Below are positions 7,327-15,794 of a DNA stretch of 39,609 bases, piece after piece. The stretch's first letter is position 1; each line of letters starts with the position of its first letter. The notes beneath the pieces were generated by a model. The model saw only the letters and a list, made by a program, of their open reading frames with translations. It ran no database searches and was not told the DNA's origin. The DNA is from SOJZ01 sp964556565 (GTDB taxonomy: Archaea; Thermoproteota; Bathyarchaeia; Bathyarchaeales; Bathyarchaeaceae), in assembly GCA_964556565.1 (NCBI GenBank), contig CAZKWF010000011.1, positions 1 through 39,609 of the forward strand, given 5' to 3'. The translations under genes and the position numbers were made by a program.

Positions 7327-8475
7327 ATGAAAGTGCTTATCCTAGGTTGCGGAAATATAGGTTCAGTTGCTACACAAGATCTCGCTGAAAGCATGAGCTC
7401 AGTTGAAGTTTTCGTGGCAGATAAAAACATGATGAGAGCCAAGGATGTTGCCAAGGCGATTGGCAGAGACAATGTTGCAGGAATTCAATTGAACGCATCA
7501 AACTACAATCAGTTAGTGCACACTTTAGAAACTTTCGATCTGGTGATGGGTTTCTTGCCAGGAGACCTTGGCTATCGTTTGGTAAAAGCATGTGTTGACG
7601 TGGGAAAGGATTTAGTGGACGTTTCATATATGCCCGAGAACCCTTTAACATTGAACGACGAGGCTGCAAGAGCAAATGCGACTATAATTCCAAGTTGTGG
7701 TTTAGCGCCCGGCATTAGCAACATTCTTGTTGGCCATGCCATAGGACGACTTGACGAAACTCAAACAGTGCACATAATGGTTGGTGGTCTGCCAGCGACA
7801 CCTGTGCCTCCTTTGGGCTATATTATCACGTTTTCTGTTGAGAGCGTTATTGACGAGTATACGAGAAAAGCGAGAATAATCAGAGATTCTAAGGTAATTG
7901 ATGTTGAAGCTTTAAGCGGGTTAGAAGAAGTTGAGTTTCCGGGTGTTGGGAGACTTGAAGCCTTCTATACGGACGGGCTGAAAACCTTACTATATACGAT
8001 AAAAGATGTGAATGATATGTGGGAGAAAACGCTTCGATATCCGGGACACGCAAAGAAAATAGAATTGCTTAAGGCTTTAGGGTTTTTCGATGAAGAACCA
8101 ATTAACGTTGGTGGGGTGAGTCTTTCACCGAGAAGGCTGAGCGCGAGACTTCTTGGGCAGAAACTCCTGATGGCCGAAACAAAAGACATCGTGGCAATGA
8201 AAGTTGAGGTTTCAGGAGTCAAAAGCGGCAAGCATGTTAGCTACACTTATCACCTTTTAGATCAATATGATGGAAAAAAAGGAATAACGGCCATGGCAAG
8301 AACCACTGCTTATACAGCATCAATCATTGCGCAGTTGATTGTAAGAAAAGTCATAAGAGAAAAAGGCATTGTTCCTCCTGAAAGAATAGGTATGAGCGAA
8401 GAGTTCTTCTCTACATTCTTAAAGGAGTTAAGGAAGCGGGGAATAAAAATCACAGAGAGCAAAACGTATGCCTAG
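7327..8475 (+). CDS. Saccharopine dehydrogenase-like oxidoreductase
   Basis: 382 residues. The N terminus MKVLILGCGNIGSVATQDL is a Rossmann NAD(P)-binding motif, followed by the conserved FDLVMGFLPGDLGYRLVKAC and LVDVSYMPEN elements and the domain-2 signature PSCGLAPGISNILVG. This architecture belongs to the saccharopine dehydrogenase/carboxynorspermidine/lysine-6-dehydrogenase superfamily (COG1748). Which amino acid it acts on is unclear. The ATG comes about 30 bp after a TATA-like TTTATTG, suggesting a near-leaderless mRNA. No lysine pathway gene lies beside it. Confidence 0.85.
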   Translation: MKVLILGCGNIGSVATQDLAESMSSVEVFVADKNMMRAKDVAKAIGRDNVAGIQLNASNYNQLVHTLETFDLVMGFLPGDLGYRLVKACVDVGKDLVDVSYMPENPLTLNDEAARANATIIPSCGLAPGISNILVGHAIGRLDETQTVHIMVGGLPATPVPPLGYIITFSVESVIDEYTRKARIIRDSKVIDVEALSGLEEVEFPGVGRLEAFYTDGLKTLLYTIKDVNDMWEKTLRYPGHAKKIELLKALGFFDEEPINVGGVSLSPRRLSARLLGQKLLMAETKDIVAMKVEVSGVKSGKHVSYTYHLLDQYDGKKGITAMARTTAYTASIIAQLIVRKVIREKGIVPPERIGMSEEFFSTFLKELRKRGIKITESKTYA

Positions 8476-8571
8476 TTATAGCATTTCAAAACAACCACGC
8501 AAGATCTAATTCGCCAATGCACACATGAATATCAAGGGTATTTACAAGAGGTGTAGTAGTGAGGAATGAAT

Positions 8572-8892
8572 ATGGTAGAATATATTCAGGTAATTACAGT
8601 TACCGGTAGCAAGGAAGAAGCGGATAAGATTTCGCAAGTAGTAGTTGAAAAACGATTAGCAGGATGCGCGCAGGTTTTTGGTCCAATAACCACCACCTAT
8701 TGGTGGAAAGGAAAGATCGAGAAGGCTGAGGAGTGGTTATGTCTCATGAAATCTCGAACTGACCTTTATGAAGGACTAGAATCTACGATTCACCAAATTC
8801 ATTCATACGAGATACCTGAGATACTAGCCATGACTGTAACAAAGGGCAGTAAGAGTTATCTTAATTGGTTAGAAAGCGAACTCAAGAAATAA
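8572..8892 (+). CDS. cutA: CutA1 divalent-cation tolerance protein
   Basis: About 106 residues. The typical CutA1 features are present: VITVTGSKEEADKISQVVVE, the conserved LAGCAQVFGPITTTYWWKGK, and HSYEIPEILAMTV before the final strand and helix. CutA1 forms a trimer and binds divalent metals such as copper; its biochemical role is still debated. Two ATGs are close (8566 and 8572). The GAGG Shine-Dalgarno at about 8559 is better spaced for 8572. The gene is convergent with the thioredoxin gene and lies near the copper island starting at 9502. Confidence 0.9.
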   Translation: MVEYIQVITVTGSKEEADKISQVVVEKRLAGCAQVFGPITTTYWWKGKIEKAEEWLCLMKSRTDLYEGLESTIHQIHSYEIPEILAMTVTKGSKSYLNWLESELKK

Positions 8893-8897
8893 TCCCG

Positions 8898-9275
8898 TTA
8901 AGCCTTTAGCTCAGTGCTCTGTTTAATGCATTCTCTGTGTTTCTTAAGCATATCATCAAGTATTCCCTTTAGATGTTCTTTAGGCATAAAACCCAAAGCC
9001 TGGCCTACGGGTCTTCCCTCGCAGAAGAACATCAAAGTTGGCGTACTCATAATTCCATGATGGACTGCTATCTCCCGATTACTTGTATTCTCTAAAATAT
9101 TCAACTTAACAAATTTGATTTTGTCTTTGTATTCTTCAGAAACCTCGTTGAATATCAGATTGAGTTTCAGGCACCAAGGGCAATGGTTATGCCAGAAGTC
9201 AACAACCGTCAACACGTCAGACTGTAAAACCTCGTGCTTCCAATTGCCCGCGTTTACTTCCAAAACGTTTCCCAT
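8898..9275 (-). CDS. Thioredoxin-like protein with CPWC active site
   Basis: 125 residues with the thioredoxin fold: the strand LTVVDFWHNH, active-site C32-P-W-C35, the helix after it, KFVKLNILEN, and the cis-Pro loop STPTLMFF. The usual CGPC is replaced by CPWC, a variant seen in archaeal thiol oxidoreductases; the dipeptide sets redox potential, so this may not be a general thioredoxin. A C-terminal extension carries another Cys (HRECIKQSTEL). No thioredoxin reductase is adjacent, so its electron donor is unknown. Confidence 0.85.
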   Translation of the reverse strand: MGNVLEVNAGNWKHEVLQSDVLTVVDFWHNHCPWCLKLNLIFNEVSEEYKDKIKFVKLNILENTSNREIAVHHGIMSTPTLMFFCEGRPVGQALGFMPKEHLKGILDDMLKKHRECIKQSTELKA

Positions 9276-9501
9276 AGCTGATCACGCTTAAGTTATCGTG
9301 AAATGCAGGTTTAATACATTTTGAACAAGACCACTCTATTCTCATCAGTTGAGATGAAAAATAATCTGCTAACGTTTTTGCCTCAAACAATTGAAGAAAG
9401 CCCAGAAAATGGGCTGAAATCGTGAGATTCATGTTTTCTCATAAAATTCAAGTTCTCGTGGCATGCACATGGAATAAGCCCTAAAGTCAACCGCTTCTGC
9501 T

Positions 9502-9837
9502 TCACGATTCCAACTCCTTCTTCACCTTCAAGAATTGCGCTCTTGTGACCTCGCCTTTTGCGTATCGCTCCCGGAGTATTTCGACGGCGCTTCTATCACG
9601 GCTGGATCCATCAATCCTTGAAGATCCGGTAATGAGGTAGTATGCTCCCAAGGTTATCAACACAAGAAACACTATGGGTACCAGAACCATGGAGCCCCAC
9701 CCGTATTCCATCATGTCCATCATCCCTGACATGTACCCGCCACCTAACCCCCACATCAGCACCGCCAGGATACTTATGGACACAACGAGAAACATGAAGA
9801 GCCAAATCAAATCTCTATTCTTTTCAGACATATTCAT
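9502..9837 (-). CDS. SHOCT-domain membrane protein, Met-rich
   Basis: 111 residues: a short N terminus, a transmembrane helix (LIWLFMFLVVSISILAVLMW), a Gly/Met-rich loop YMSGMMDMMEYGWGSM, a second helix, and a C-terminal SHOCT domain (AVEILRERYAKGEVTRAQFL, then KVKKELES). Met clusters outside the membrane often bind Cu(I). It is divergent from the PadR-TRASH/copA operon with only 72 bp between starts, so it is probably part of the copper response. The start ATG at 9837 is one of two in MNM; GGTGAAT precedes it. Confidence 0.8.
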   Translation of the reverse strand: MNMSEKNRDLIWLFMFLVVSISILAVLMWGLGGGYMSGMMDMMEYGWGSMVLVPIVFLVLITLGAYYLITGSSRIDGSSRDRSAVEILRERYAKGEVTRAQFLKVKKELES

Positions 9838-9870
9838 TCACCTACATTTATTGCAGAATGAGTAATATTT

Positions 9871-9895
9871 AAATATATCTGCTTCCAATATATTT
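9871..9895. promoter_or_regulatory. Divergent promoter with AT-rich inverted repeat
   Basis: AAATATAT (9871-9878) and ATATATTT (9888-9895) are perfect inverted arms around 9 nt, in the 72-bp gap between the SHOCT gene and the PadR regulator gene. They may be the TATA elements of the two promoters, an operator for the PadR protein, or both. Confidence 0.5.
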
Positions 9896-9909
9896 CTAGG
9901 TAATATATA

Positions 9910-10350
9910 ATGTTGAGCGAAGACATTGCTTTAGACATGATAAGATCCTCCATAATTCTACTTCTCAGCGAAAAACCTCTCCATGGATACGGAATCATGA
10001 AAGAAGTTGAAGACAGAATCGACAAACCAGTCAACCCAAGTCTGCTTTATCCATTTCTAAAAAAGCTTGAAAAAAATGGCTTAGTAAAATCGACTAGAAA
10101 ACCGGTGGGCCAGAAGCCAAAGAAAGTGTATGAGTTGACGGCTACAGGAAAAGAATTAGCCACCCGCATCTACAAGCGAATTGCGTCAATGGTCTCTATG
10201 GCCATCGAGCCGAACCTAAGTGCATGTTTCCACTGCGGCTGCAAAATTTACGAAGGAGGATACAAGGAGGTTATAGGCGACAAAGAAAGGATCTTTTGCT
10301 GCGTTCACTGTGCCCAAGCCTACAAGAACGAATTATCATCAGCAACCTGA
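9910..10350 (+). CDS. PadR-family regulator fused to a TRASH-like metal domain
   Basis: 146 residues. Residues 1-85 form a PadR winged helix (SSIILLLSEKPLHGYGIMKE, VNPSLLYPFLKKLEKNGLV, KVYELTATGKELA). Residues 100-140 hold a Cys domain: CFHCGCKIY, then GDKERIFCCVHCAQAYK, which matches the TRASH-type metal-sensing pattern CxxC...FCCxxC. PadR proteins normally end in a dimer helix; here that region is followed by the metal domain, so the protein is likely a copper (or related metal) sensor controlling copA 32 bp downstream and the divergent SHOCT gene. The start is ATG close to the AT-rich promoter, so the leader is short. Confidence 0.85.
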   Translation: MLSEDIALDMIRSSIILLLSEKPLHGYGIMKEVEDRIDKPVNPSLLYPFLKKLEKNGLVKSTRKPVGQKPKKVYELTATGKELATRIYKRIASMVSMAIEPNLSACFHCGCKIYEGGYKEVIGDKERIFCCVHCAQAYKNELSSAT

Positions 10351-10382
10351 CAATCTGAGAGATCATGAAGGAGAAGACTTGA

Positions 10383-12857
10383 ATGACCAAACAAAAAAGC
10401 CAGATTAAAATCAGTGGAATGCACTGCACCGCTTGCGCGCAAACAATAGAGAAGGCATTGTTGAAAGCCGAAGGAGTCGATAAAGCGGTAGTCAACTTCA
10501 CAACAGAAACCGCATACATTGAATACGAAGACGACAAAGCAAATGAAAAGGAACTATCAGAAATAATCAAGGAAACAGGGTATAATGTAGTCGAAGGGCC
10601 TCAGAGGATGGTGCTGAGGATTGGCGGGATGACATGTGCTTCTTGTGCCCAAACCATCGAAAACGCTCTAAGAAAAACGAAGGGCGTAAAAGAAGCGAAT
10701 GTTAATCTGGCGACCGAGAAGGCAACCGTCACCTACAATCCAAATGAAATAGCGTATGAAGAAATTAGAATTGTTGTCGAAGATGCTGGGTACCAAGTTC
10801 TGGGTAGAGAGGATCAACGGGCAAAGTTTGAGGAAGAAGAAGCTAGAGAGCTCCAAGTATTCTCAAGCGCAAGGAGAAGAACCCTCATCGCATGGGCGCT
10901 TACGATACCGATTATGGTCTGGATGATCCCTGAAATGATCTTTGGAATCAGCTGGCCTAACTCGACGGTGTTCAACTTCGGCATGATCGCCTTAGCAGCT
11001 CCAGTTCTCTTCTATCCAGGATGGACCACCTACAAATCAGCCGCAAAGGCTATAACCCATTTCACAGCGAACATGGATGTCCTTATCATGCTGGGAACGC
11101 TGGCTTCCTTCCTAACAGGTCCACCATCTTTCTTCACGCCCATAGCCAACTATGCAGGAGTCGCCGCGATGATCATGTCCTTCCACCTCGCGGGAAGATA
11201 TATTGAAGCAAAGGCCAAGGGAAGGGCATCTCAAGCCATCAGAAGACTCCTAGAGCTTGAGGCGAAGACCGCAAGGATCATTCGAGAGGAAAAGGAAGTT
11301 GAGGTTCCCATCGACGAGGTTGAAGTAGGCGATCTCATGATTGTGCGGCCAGGAGAGAAGATACCTACAGATGGCGTAGTCATAGAAGGTGAGAGTGGCG
11401 TAGACGAATCGATGGCTACTGGAGAGTCTATGCCTGTTCTCAAAAAGCTGGGCGACGAGGTCATTGGTGCCACAATCAATCAAAGGGGTCTCCTGAAGGT
11501 CAGGGCAACTAAGATCGGAAGGGACACCTTCCTTTCTCAGGTCATAAAAATGGTGGAAGAGGCCCAAGGTTCTAAGGTGCCTATTCAGGAATTCGCTGAT
11601 CGTGTGACTAGCTATTTCGTTCCTGCAGTCTTAGTTCTAGCCTCCTTAACCGTTGTCCTATGGTTAGCCTTTCCCGGAGTTATAGGTAGCGTTGGTGGAT
11701 GGGCGAGTCAGTTCCTTCCTTGGGTTGATCCGACGTTGAGTGTATTTTCATTGGCAGTATTTGCGACTGTGGCGACGCTGGTTATTGCATGTCCCTGCGC
11801 ACTCGGGCTGGCGACACCAACGGTTCTTATGGTTGGAAGTGGGATGGGTGCTGAGAATGGTGTCTTGATCAGGCATGGAGAAGCAATCCAAGCCCTCAAA
11901 GACGTGAAAGTGATCGTTTTCGACAAAACTGGCACAATAACTAAGGGACAACCTGACGTTACGGACACAATTCCTGTGAAGGAAGTTCAAGAGAAGGAGG
12001 TTTTGAGGTTAGCCGCCAGTGTCGAGAAGGGATCCGAGCATCCCTTGGCTGAAGCCATTATCAAGAAAGCTGAGGAAGAACGACTGAAATTAATGAAAAT
12101 GGAGAAGTTCGAGGCAATAACCGGTAGAGGAATCAAGGGGGAGATCGAAGGACAGAGCACTGTTCTGGTCGGTAACAGGAAACTTATGGATGAAGAGGAA
12201 GTTGACTACAGCAGCTTAGAATTGGAGCTTAAAAGGCTGGAGGAGGAAGCGAAGACCGTGATGCTAGTTGCTAAAAACAACAAGTGCGTCGGAGTAATCG
12301 CAGAAGCTGACACCCTCAAGGACGATTCTGTGGACGCCATTGCTGAACTGGAAAAGCTGGGTCTTCAGACAACGATGCTTACAGGAGATAACCGACGAAC
12401 TGGGGAGGCCATCGCAAGGAAAGTCGGCATATCGAAAGTATTGGCTGAGGTGCTGCCAGACAAGAAGGTGGCGGAGATTCAGAGGCTTCAGAACGAAGTT
12501 GGACTCGTAGCTATGGTAGGAGATGGGATAAACGATGCACCAGCTCTTACTCAAGCCAACGTGGGCATCGCCATAGGCACTGGAACAGACATAGCTATCG
12601 AAGCAGGAGACATTGTGCTCGTGAGAGGTAACTTGTCAGACGTGGTTAAAGCTATCAAATTGTCTCGAGCGACTTTTCGAAAGATAAAGCAGAACTTGTT
12701 CTGGGCGTTCTTCTATAACGTCGTGATGATCCCATTTGCGATGTTAGGCCTTGCCCACCCCGTAATAGCCGAGATTGCCATGGCCACCAGTTCAATAACC
12801 GTGGTCACCAACGCAAACCTTCTAAGAAGAACTAACCTACAACCAGATTACACATGA
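10383..12857 (+). CDS. copA: Copper-translocating P1B-type ATPase
   Basis: 824 residues. Two N-terminal heavy-metal-associated domains have GMHCTACAQ (about residue 14) and GMTCASCAQ (about 84). Then come the transmembrane bundle, the actuator loop with TGES (about 345), the membrane metal site CPC in ACPCALGLATP (about 470), the phosphorylation site DKTGTITKGQP (Asp about 514), the SEHPLAEAI His-Pro motif (about 552) and the hinge GDGINDAPAL (about 714). The CPC motif with these HMA domains predicts Cu(I) export across the cytoplasmic membrane. It is preceded by the PadR-TRASH regulator and followed 13 bp later by a YHS protein, forming a copper operon. Confidence 0.95.
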   Translation: MTKQKSQIKISGMHCTACAQTIEKALLKAEGVDKAVVNFTTETAYIEYEDDKANEKELSEIIKETGYNVVEGPQRMVLRIGGMTCASCAQTIENALRKTKGVKEANVNLATEKATVTYNPNEIAYEEIRIVVEDAGYQVLGREDQRAKFEEEEARELQVFSSARRRTLIAWALTIPIMVWMIPEMIFGISWPNSTVFNFGMIALAAPVLFYPGWTTYKSAAKAITHFTANMDVLIMLGTLASFLTGPPSFFTPIANYAGVAAMIMSFHLAGRYIEAKAKGRASQAIRRLLELEAKTARIIREEKEVEVPIDEVEVGDLMIVRPGEKIPTDGVVIEGESGVDESMATGESMPVLKKLGDEVIGATINQRGLLKVRATKIGRDTFLSQVIKMVEEAQGSKVPIQEFADRVTSYFVPAVLVLASLTVVLWLAFPGVIGSVGGWASQFLPWVDPTLSVFSLAVFATVATLVIACPCALGLATPTVLMVGSGMGAENGVLIRHGEAIQALKDVKVIVFDKTGTITKGQPDVTDTIPVKEVQEKEVLRLAASVEKGSEHPLAEAIIKKAEEERLKLMKMEKFEAITGRGIKGEIEGQSTVLVGNRKLMDEEEVDYSSLELELKRLEEEAKTVMLVAKNNKCVGVIAEADTLKDDSVDAIAELEKLGLQTTMLTGDNRRTGEAIARKVGISKVLAEVLPDKKVAEIQRLQNEVGLVAMVGDGINDAPALTQANVGIAIGTGTDIAIEAGDIVLVRGNLSDVVKAIKLSRATFRKIKQNLFWAFFYNVVMIPFAMLGLAHPVIAEIAMATSSITVVTNANLLRRTNLQPDYT

Positions 12858-12870
12858 AGGAGGTGAAACA

Positions 12871-13014
12871 GTGGCAAAAGATCTTGTCTGTGGTATGCAT
12901 GTGGACGAGAACACGGCAAAGTACAAGACGACACACAAGGGAAAGACATACTACTTCTGTGCGCCAGGATGCCAGAAAGCCTTCGAAGCAAATCCACAAA
13001 AATACATTGAATAG
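12871..13014 (+). CDS. YHS-domain small protein
   Basis: 47 residues from a GTG with a perfect Shine-Dalgarno AAGGAGGTGAAAC just upstream. The sequence DLVCGMHVDENTAKYKT, then GKTYYFCAPGCQKAFEANP, is the YHS domain (about 45 residues) with Cys7 and the C30-x3-C34 pair. YHS domains occur alone or fused to copper ATPases and are thought to bind metal. Placed 13 bp behind copA, it probably acts as a small metal-binding partner of the pump. A longer overlapping frame here is only a shadow. Confidence 0.9.
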   Translation: MAKDLVCGMHVDENTAKYKTTHKGKTYYFCAPGCQKAFEANPQKYIE

Positions 13015-13087
13015 TATCAAAAACAAGCAAGAAGGACCAATTATGACACACACTACCTAAAAATATGTGGGCAAGTGATTTGATATT

Positions 13088-13251
13088 GTGCGTGAATTAC
13101 GTAGAAATGGTGAGAAGTTATACGCTTTTGAGGTCTGCAAACTCTTGTATAAGGAAAAGGCATGGGCTGAAAATGCCGAGATTTCTGCGAAAAATTCAAC
13201 GCTTGTTCTCTAGAGATCACGAGTCACGCTGTCAACATGGCGGAAAGGTGA
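13088..13251 (+). pseudogene. Frameshifted small Cys-rich protein gene
   Basis: From GTG 13088 the frame encodes GEKLYAFEVCKLLYKEKAWAE and then runs out in the wrong frame to TAG. One base earlier in frame, from TGC 13174, it reads KCRDFCEKFNACSLEITSHAV and stops at TGA 13249-13251. Joined, this gives the archaeal small-protein pattern (VCxLxYKEKxWAEKCxxFCxxxxxCSLEI) found beside metal genes. A single missing base in the A-run at 13170-13173 explains it. Either the gene is dead, the base is a sequencing error, or the A-run is a slippery site. It lies 73 bp after the YHS gene. Confidence 0.7.
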
Positions 13252-13415
13252 ACTTTGGAATTATCCTTCAATATCACGATCTCAATATGAGCTAACTTGA
13301 ATTCTGCAAAGGATGAGATTCAGCCTATATACTGAGGATCTAAATATGCACGAAATGTCATGACCACAGTGAAAAGAGGCTCGTAAAAATGGTTTAAGAA
13401 AATGGGAGGACTATA

Positions 13416-14345
13416 TTGATTGGCCAATTTTTGTTGGTTTTCAGAGAAGCCTTAGAAGCGGTGCTAATAACAGCCATAGTTTTGGCGTATTTGGCAAGAA
13501 CAAAGAGAAAACCATTGATACGCTATGTTTGGTACGGTGTCTACCTCGCAGTCGCGGCAAGTTTTGCCCTTGGAGCCTTCATATGGTTCATTTACGGTGG
13601 TCTCTCCGGACCTGCCAAGGCTTTGTTTGAGGGAGTAGCCGCCCTTATCGCAGTTTTCGTCTTGTCTTCTATGATCTACTGGATGGCAGGCAAAGGCAAG
13701 GAACTCCGTAAAGAAGTGGAGAGACGGGTAAAAACCCTTGTGACTCGAGGAACAACTCTTGCTCTAGCTTCATTTTCGTTCATTGTGGTGTTTCGAGAGG
13801 GGTTGGAAACCGTTCTTTTCTTGACTCCTTTCTTATTAGATGATGTCACAGGCACATTAATCGGAGCTTTTCTCGGATTAGTAACAGCACTGGTTCTCGC
13901 TTACACAATATTTGTTGTGGGTATGAAAATCAACATTCGAAGATTCTTTTATTTCACAAGCATATTGCTCGTGCTTTTGGCTGGGGGATTGGCGGGTTAT
14001 GGAGTTCATGAAGTAGTAGAGTATTCCAAAGATACCGGGATTGAATTGGGCTGGTTAGGTGAGTACGCTTATAATTTAGATATACCATCGGAGAGCCCAT
14101 TTCATCATAAAGGCATGATTGGCTCAATATTTGCAGTGATGTTCGGATACACAGTAAAAGCTGAATGGATAAGAGTAGCAGTTCACCTTGCTTACTTGGC
14201 GATAGCGCTTCCACTGGTAGTTTGGGTCTACAAAAAGCAAGACCCAGGGAAAGACATGCATGCCAACATAATGAAGCTAGTGATACCAACGAGCGAAGCG
14301 AGCGAGCGCAACAATCGTTCGAGGAAGGAAGGAATTGAATTTTAA
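13416..14345 (+). CDS. FTR1-family high-affinity iron permease
   Basis: 309 residues with about seven membrane helices. Two REXXE iron-binding motifs are present: REALE at residues 10-14 and REGLE at 127-131, as in FTR1/EfeU permeases that move ferric iron through the cytoplasmic membrane. The start is TTG with GGGAGG upstream. A short hydrophilic tail (TSEASERNNRSRKEG) is encoded by a GAGCGAAGCGAG-type simple repeat. No multicopper oxidase or EfeO partner is next to it, though the copper pump operon is directly upstream; in fungi and bacteria FTR1 often works with a copper oxidase. Confidence 0.9.
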   Translation: MIGQFLLVFREALEAVLITAIVLAYLARTKRKPLIRYVWYGVYLAVAASFALGAFIWFIYGGLSGPAKALFEGVAALIAVFVLSSMIYWMAGKGKELRKEVERRVKTLVTRGTTLALASFSFIVVFREGLETVLFLTPFLLDDVTGTLIGAFLGLVTALVLAYTIFVVGMKINIRRFFYFTSILLVLLAGGLAGYGVHEVVEYSKDTGIELGWLGEYAYNLDIPSESPFHHKGMIGSIFAVMFGYTVKAEWIRVAVHLAYLAIALPLVVWVYKKQDPGKDMHANIMKLVIPTSEASERNNRSRKEGIEF

Positions 14346-14387
14346 TCCTACACACAAACCACAAACTGCGGCCTATTTGTATTCAGC

Positions 14388-15086
14388 TTATTTTAGGGAT
14401 TCGTCGCCGTCGTTGAAGCCTACTTCTATGTGGGTGCCGTCGCAGAAGGGTTTGTTTTTCGATTTGCCACATCGACATAAGGTTTGACTATTGCGGATTT
14501 CGTATGTGCTTCCGTCAGAGGATTCGACAGGTATTCCGCCCTTGAGCCAAATCGGGCCACTCACCTTTTTCTGAGGATCTTCAACCAAGCTTATCGATTG
14601 TTCAAAATCTCTTTCGAAAACTTTTCCAGTCTTCTTGTCGCACTCAACTAGTCTACCTGAAGGACAGTTGCAGGCTTCCTCAATGGCTAACTCCCTAGCC
14701 TCTGGATTGTCTGAATGATGTGTTAGTTCCCATGTTCCTCCGCCTCTATGGCAGAATCTAGCAGCAGCACACAATGAGTAGGCATCCTTTAATTTCAAAG
14801 TGGGTCCGTCCATGACTTGGGCCTGCTTGTCATGCGTTTTTTTGCTTGCAGTTTCAGTGCCGTTGAACCCAACTTTGCCATGTGTGCCATCGCAGAACGG
14901 TTTGTTCTTTGACTCGCCACAACGACAAAGTGCACAGGGCTCACCAGATGGCACGTTCTTGCCTTTAATCCATTTTTCAGGCTCATTTTCTTTTCCTATT
15001 CCAATTATTTGCTTGTCAATAGGCAAGCCTCCAGAAATTATGTAGGGACCATTTTTTGTAATCGTTATTTTGCCATCTTTCTTCAT
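14388..15086 (-). CDS. Twin CDGSH iron-sulfur domain protein
   Basis: 232 residues with two CDGSH [2Fe-2S] motifs of the mitoNEET type: CRCGESKNKPFCDGTH at about 54-69 and a second CRCGKSKNKPFCDGTH near the C terminus. Between them a segment CAAARFCHRGGGTWEL ... ACNCPSGRL resembles the divergent 4Fe-4S (Fer4_19-like) domain that often accompanies CDGSH proteins. The protein is soluble, without membrane anchor, so it probably transfers electrons or clusters in the cytoplasm. It is convergent with FTR1 and 170 bp from the IscU operon end, in keeping with an Fe-S theme. Confidence 0.9.
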   Translation of the reverse strand: MKKDGKITITKNGPYIISGGLPIDKQIIGIGKENEPEKWIKGKNVPSGEPCALCRCGESKNKPFCDGTHGKVGFNGTETASKKTHDKQAQVMDGPTLKLKDAYSLCAAARFCHRGGGTWELTHHSDNPEARELAIEEACNCPSGRLVECDKKTGKVFERDFEQSISLVEDPQKKVSGPIWLKGGIPVESSDGSTYEIRNSQTLCRCGKSKNKPFCDGTHIEVGFNDGDESLK

Positions 15087-15256
15087 GCAATCGGCTATAA
15101 AATAGGGAATACTTATAGTTTCCGAACGCTAGGAACCTAGTGGGTAGCTGGCTATTGACCAAATTGGTTCAGAACATTATTCAAACGTGCACGTTCCTGC
15201 AGCCAGTGCATGCATGCTTTGTGTCATTCTCTAGAAACCTGTCTCGTCTTCACGCG

Positions 15257-15412
15257 TTATTCTTCTCTCTTTTTCCGATAGCTCTTAGCACATACTTCAC
15301 AGCAGAAAACATATTCTTTATCATCAATAACTGTGCGATAGGTTGCAAGTTCACATGACTCTAGTGGAATTTCTTTTTTGCATAACTCACATTGGATAAA
15401 TCTGGCTTTCAT
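15257..15412 (-). CDS. Small TRASH/YHS-like metal-binding protein
   Basis: 51 residues from ATG 15412, with GAGGTGAGGAG directly before it; the ATG sits 4 bp past the stop of iscU. Cys pairs C8-x2-C11, C20 and C37-C38-x2-C41 in DKEYVFCCEVCAKSYRKK resemble the C-terminal domain of the PadR protein at 9910-10350 (DKERIFCCVHCAQAYK). It is the last gene of the tusA-dsrE-iscS-iscU run and may deliver or hold iron for cluster assembly; that is inference. An upstream ATG in the frame would extend it into iscU and is unlikely. Confidence 0.75.
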   Translation of the reverse strand: MKARFIQCELCKKEIPLESCELATYRTVIDDKEYVFCCEVCAKSYRKKREE

Positions 15413-15416
15413 CTCC

Positions 15417-15794
15417 TCACCTCTTCGTCCCTTTACGTTTTTCATATTCTTCTATTGCTACGTGCAACGCGTCCGCAGCAAGGTTAGAGCAGTGCATTTT
15501 GACTTTAGGAAGCCCTCCCAAAGCCTCTGCTACATCTGAACGGCCGATCTTCTTAGCTTCCTCCAATGTCTTTCCCTTGGCTAGTTCCGTTACCATACTG
15601 CTTGTGGCTATTGCTGCACCACAACCAAAGGTTTTGAATTTGATGTCATCTATGTGGTTCTCTCTGACTTTAATGTAAACTGTCATTAAGTCCCCACAAA
15701 CAGGATTTCCAACGGTTCCTACGCCATCGGCGTCTGGAATTTCACCCATATTGCGTGGTTTTCTGAAGTGTTCCATCACTCTTTCGCTGTACAT
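15417..15794 (-). CDS. iscU: IscU/NifU-type Fe-S scaffold protein
   Basis: 125 residues. The scaffold cysteines are C33 in NPVCGD, C58 in FGCGAAIATSS and C102 in MHCSNLA, with Asp35 of the CGD motif, which allows cluster release. The length and the N-terminal MYSERVMEHFRKPRNMGEI match IscU/NifU N-domains. Its ATG overlaps the TAA stop of the iscS-like gene by one base, so the two are translationally coupled. The scaffold looks fully functional, unlike its partner. Confidence 0.95.
   Translation of the reverse strand: MYSERVMEHFRKPRNMGEIPDADGVGTVGNPVCGDLMTVYIKVRENHIDDIKFKTFGCGAAIATSSMVTELAKGKTLEEAKKIGRSDVAEALGGLPKVKMHCSNLAADALHVAIEEYEKRKGTKR

Noticed and set aside
12854..13060. 68-residue frame over the YHS gene
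   Set aside because: It is out of frame with the YHS protein, which has the better ribosome site and a recognisable domain.
13065..13295. 76-residue frame over the frameshifted gene
   Set aside because: Low-complexity mix without family pattern; the conserved cysteines lie in the other two frames.
14285..14335. GAGCGAAGCGAGCGAGCG tract at the end of the iron permease gene as a mobile repeat
   Set aside because: Only one clear copy in the window (a weak GGGAGCGGAGCGACC echo near 37627), so a repeat family cannot be supported.
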